Assembly: GCA_900554375.1 (NCBI GenBank)
Contig: USHK01000055.1
Location: 1 to 7,014, forward strand
Source: an uncultured Sutterella sp.
Lineage (GTDB): Bacteria; Pseudomonadota; Gammaproteobacteria; Burkholderiales; Burkholderiaceae_F
DNA: 7,014 nt
Direction of reading: 5' to 3'
Shown here: piece by piece, positions 4,909 to 7,014 of the stretch
Layout: the number at the start of each line of letters is the position of its first letter
Numbering within the stretch: the first letter of the stretch is position 1
The notes under the pieces: model-generated
The model's database searches: none
What the model was told of the DNA's origin: nothing
What the model saw: only the letters and a program-made list of their open reading frames with translations
Program-made: the position numbers and the translations under genes

Positions 4909-7014
4909 TTACGCAGATTGAGTTTTCTTCAATTTTGCCGTTTCCATGAACTCTCTGAGCGCTTCTGCTGTGTGGGTCGAGGCCTTAAGTAAGCGAAGGG
5001 GAGGGCCTGAAAAGACATTTTTACCGCCTTGGCTTCCCCCTTCGGGACCCATATCGATTATCCAATCGGCTTCCGCGATTACATCCAAGTTGTGCTCAAT
5101 GACAATAACGGTGTTGCCGGCATCGACAAGTCGATGCAGAACTTTTATCAATTTATCTACATCGGCCATGTGAAGGCCGACAGTCGGCTCATCGAGGACG
5201 TAAACAGTTTCCGGGAGTTTCCGGCCGCCCTTACGGATATCATCTTTAACCTTGGATAGCTCGGTTACAAGCTTGATGCGCTGAGCTTCGCCGCCGGACA
5301 GAGTCGGAGAGGGCTGCCCGAGGGTCAGATAGCCTAAGCCGACATCCTGCATTAGCTTCAAGGGATGGAGAATAGACGGGACGGAGGCGAAGAATTCAAC
5401 GGCTTCGTCGACTTCCATTTTCAGGACTTCTCCGATGCTCTTGCCTTTCCATTTGACTTCCAGGGTCTCGTCATTAAAACGCATGGAATCGCAGACATCA
5501 CAGTGAACCTTCACATCCGGAAGGAAGCTCATCTCCAAGGTCTTAACACCCTGCCCTTCGCAAGCCTCACAGCGGCCGCCTTTAACATTGAACGAGAAGC
5601 GGGAGGCGGTATACCCGCGCGCTTTGGCTTCTTCGGACTGAGCAAAGAGCTTGCGAATATCGTCCCAAAAACCAATGTAAGTGGCCGGGCAAGACCGAGG
5701 TGTCTTGCCGATCGGGGTCTGATCTACTTCCAAAATACGGTCGACAGAGTCCCAGCCGGAGATGGCCTTGCATCCCTCTAGCGCGGGCCCAGATTTACCT
5801 TTTTCGCGCACTAAAGCCGACATGTTCTTTAGGAAAACCTCGCGCGCTAGAGTCGATTTGCCGGATCCCGAAACGCCGGTTAAGACTGTCAGGCGTTTAA
5901 GCGGGAAAGCGGCCGTGACATCCTTGAGGTTATGAGAATTTGCTCCGAACACGGTGATCATAGGGTCAGATTTCAATGTCCGACGCTTTGCCTTGCAGGT
6001 ATGCTTTAAAGGATGCTTTAAGTAGTATCCGGTTAAAGACTTCTCAGAAGCCTCAATTTCTTCCACCGTGCCTTGTGCAATCAGCTGTCCTCCGCGGGTT
6101 CCTGCGCCTGGTCCAATGTCGATCACATGGTCTGCGCTGCGGATGGTTTCTTCATCGTGTTCAACGACCAAAAGAGAATTTCCCTTAGAAGTCAGCTGTT
6201 CGAGGGCCGAAAGAAGAATTTTGTTGTCACGCGGGTGCAGCCCAATCGTAGGTTCATCCAGAACGTAGCAGACGCCCTGCAGATTTGTGCCGAGCTGAGA
6301 GGCTAGTCGGATACGCTGCGCCTCTCCGCCCGAGAGAGTCGGCGCAGAGCGATCAAGGTTCAGATAGGAGAGGCCCACTTCTTTCAAGAAAGCTAATCGC
6401 GAGCGAATTTCCTGCAGTGCGTCACGAGCGATATCGGCATCTCTGCCGGAAAGTTTAATCGTGTCGAAGTAATCGGCTGCTTCATCGATCGTCATTGCAG
6501 CTACTTCTGCAATGGATTTGTTGTTGAAGCGGACGTTTAAGGCGACGGGGTTGAGACGCTGCCCATGACAATCCGGGCACACGACCAAGCCTTCAGACAT
6601 TGCTTCAGCGGTCAGCTCTCCGGTGTTTTCGTCAACGGCCATTGCTGTCTGGAAAGGCTTAAAGCCGTTTCCCATACAGGTCGGACACCAGCCATGTTTG
6701 GAATTGTAGGAGAACAAGCGAGGGTCAAGCTCCGGGAAACTCTTCTGACAGTTCGGACAGTTAGAAGTGGACGAAAACGTTCGTTTTTCTCCTTTCCGTT
6801 CGATGTCCAGAATGCCTTTGCCGTAGTCCAGTGTGACGGCAACGAGTTGTTTGATTTCACCTTCGTTTTCAGGCGTGACCTCCACCGTCCCGGTTGGAAG
6901 ATCGATGTTGTGCTCTGTGAAGCGAGAAAGCGACGGAAAGCGGAGAGTGGAAACCTTTTCTCCGTCGACAATAAGATGTTCGTAGCCTTTATTTCTAGCC
7001 CATACTGCTAAATC
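4909..7014 (-). CDS. uvrA: UvrA-type excinuclease ATPase, C-terminal part (5' end outside window)
   Basis: UvrA finds DNA lesions and loads UvrB in nucleotide excision repair. The frame stays open to the window edge, giving 701 visible residues (numbered from 7014). Seen in order: zinc cysteines 86/89 and 110/113; CPDC (146-149); signature LSGGEAQR (227-234); Walker B VLDEP (251-255); switch histidine 286; second-half Walker A GVSGSGKST (380-388); the IGKTPRS motif; the C-terminal zinc module (C482, C485, C505, C508); a second LSGGEAQR (572-579); VLDEP (606-610); and IEHN. The first Walker A and the UvrB-binding domain would lie beyond 7014. The gap between C113 and C146 is only 32 residues, against about 130 in E. 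coli UvrA, so the DNA-contacting insertion domain is nearly gone. An insert (KVKDDIRKGGRKLPE) follows signature II. Both traits recall the second module of the roughly 1,900-residue tandem UvrA-like proteins of Burkholderiales, so this may be a paralogue rather than the housekeeping UvrA. A GTG at 6885 is internal, not the start. Confidence 0.92.
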   Translation of the reverse strand, partial: DLAVWARNKGYEHLIVDGEKVSTLRFPSLSRFTEHNIDLPTGTVEVTPENEGEIKQLVAVTLDYGKGILDIERKGEKRTFSSTSNCPNCQKSFPELDPRLFSYNSKHGWCPTCMGNGFKPFQTAMAVDENTGELTAEAMSEGLVVCPDCHGQRLNPVALNVRFNNKSIAEVAAMTIDEAADYFDTIKLSGRDADIARDALQEIRSRLAFLKEVGLSYLNLDRSAPTLSGGEAQRIRLASQLGTNLQGVCYVLDEPTIGLHPRDNKILLSALEQLTSKGNSLLVVEHDEETIRSADHVIDIGPGAGTRGGQLIAQGTVEEIEASEKSLTGYYLKHPLKHTCKAKRRTLKSDPMITVFGANSHNLKDVTAAFPLKRLTVLTGVSGSGKSTLAREVFLKNMSALVREKGKSGPALEGCKAISGWDSVDRILEVDQTPIGKTPRSCPATYIGFWDDIRKLFAQSEEAKARGYTASRFSFNVKGGRCEACEGQGVKTLEMSFLPDVKVHCDVCDSMRFNDETLEVKWKGKSIGEVLKMEVDEAVEFFASVPSILHPLKLMQDVGLGYLTLGQPSPTLSGGEAQRIKLVTELSKVKDDIRKGGRKLPETVYVLDEPTVGLHMADVDKLIKVLHRLVDAGNTVIVIEHNLDVIAEADWIIDMGPEGGSQGGKNVFSGPPLRLLKASTHTAEALREFMETAKLKKTQSA
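5491..5571 (-). other. C-terminal zinc-binding module of UvrA
   Basis: The stretch GGRCEACEGQG ... HCDVCDSMRF gives a CX2C-X19-CX2C pattern with all four cysteines kept. In UvrA this finger takes part in damage recognition, so the visible half still has the lesion-handling element even though its insertion domain is lost. The residue assignment is direct; the role is taken from studied UvrA proteins. Confidence 0.8.
5851..5877 (-). other. Walker A (P-loop) of the second UvrA ATPase domain
   Basis: The codons give GVSGSGKST, the canonical UvrA second P-loop, intact. Together with the LSGGEAQR signature at 5278-5301 on the same strand and the downstream VLDEP, it shows that the C-terminal nucleotide-binding domain should be active. 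Confidence 0.85.

Noticed and set aside
6883..6885. GTG at 6885 as the start of the UvrA gene
   Set aside because: The frame is open for 43 more codons to the window edge and lacks the first ATPase half that any UvrA needs; the Val is internal.
6565..7011. 148-codon plus-strand open frame opposite uvrA (also 5365-5781)
   Set aside because: Both lie fully within conserved uvrA codons, show no domain and have unlikely composition; they are frame shadows.
1..7014. A novel defence, CRISPR or mobile system
   Set aside because: All long frames belong to well-known families (peptide importer ATPases, LptFG, MarR, UvrA); no repeat arrays, integrases, toxins or unknown gene clusters are present.

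Overview
The window is one end of a draft contig from a Gram-negative bacterium, most likely a betaproteobacterium of the order Burkholderiales. A gut Sutterellaceae-type member is possible but is a guess. The grounds are a complete LptF/LptG pair (lipopolysaccharide export, so an outer membrane), DppD/DppF-type ATPases that read like those of Burkholderiales (for example ISHN after Walker B in DppF), and a UvrA whose C-terminal half resembles the second module of the long tandem UvrA-like proteins of that group. Base composition is roughly balanced between GC and AT and looks even along the window. No foreign island, tRNA, rRNA, CRISPR array or transposon was seen.

Layout. Bases 1-47 are not genomic: they are the end of an Illumina P7 primer, an 8-base i7 index and the Nextera read-2 transposase adapter. 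Genomic DNA starts at 48, inside a dppD-like gene that has lost its 5' half (to 772). It overlaps dppF (769-1797) by ATGA; together they encode the two ATPases of a di/oligopeptide ABC importer, whose permease and binding-protein genes would lie beyond the contig end. A 119-bp gap carrying a striking 31-bp AT-rich inverted repeat (1851-1881) leads into lptF (1917-3074), which overlaps lptG (3071-4207) by ATGA. These two encode the inner-membrane permease of the LptB2FG lipopolysaccharide extractor. A 9-bp hairpin with U-tracts in both directions (4221-4245) separates this plus-strand block from the minus-strand block.

On the minus strand a uvrA-type gene (4909 to beyond 7014) is read first and ends at its own hairpin terminator (4855-4885). 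Just past it lies a promoter-like TATAAT box and then a MarR-family regulator gene (4268-4783, probable GTG start). The regulator has no divergent partner gene, so its target cannot be told from context.

Most of the window is ordinary core-genome content. The points worth a second look are the adapter left in the assembly (with the false gene start it creates), the UvrA that almost completely lacks the usual insertion domain between its zinc-binding cysteine pairs, the palindrome before lptF, and the marR promoter that overlaps the uvrA terminator. I found no evidence for a new multi-gene system.
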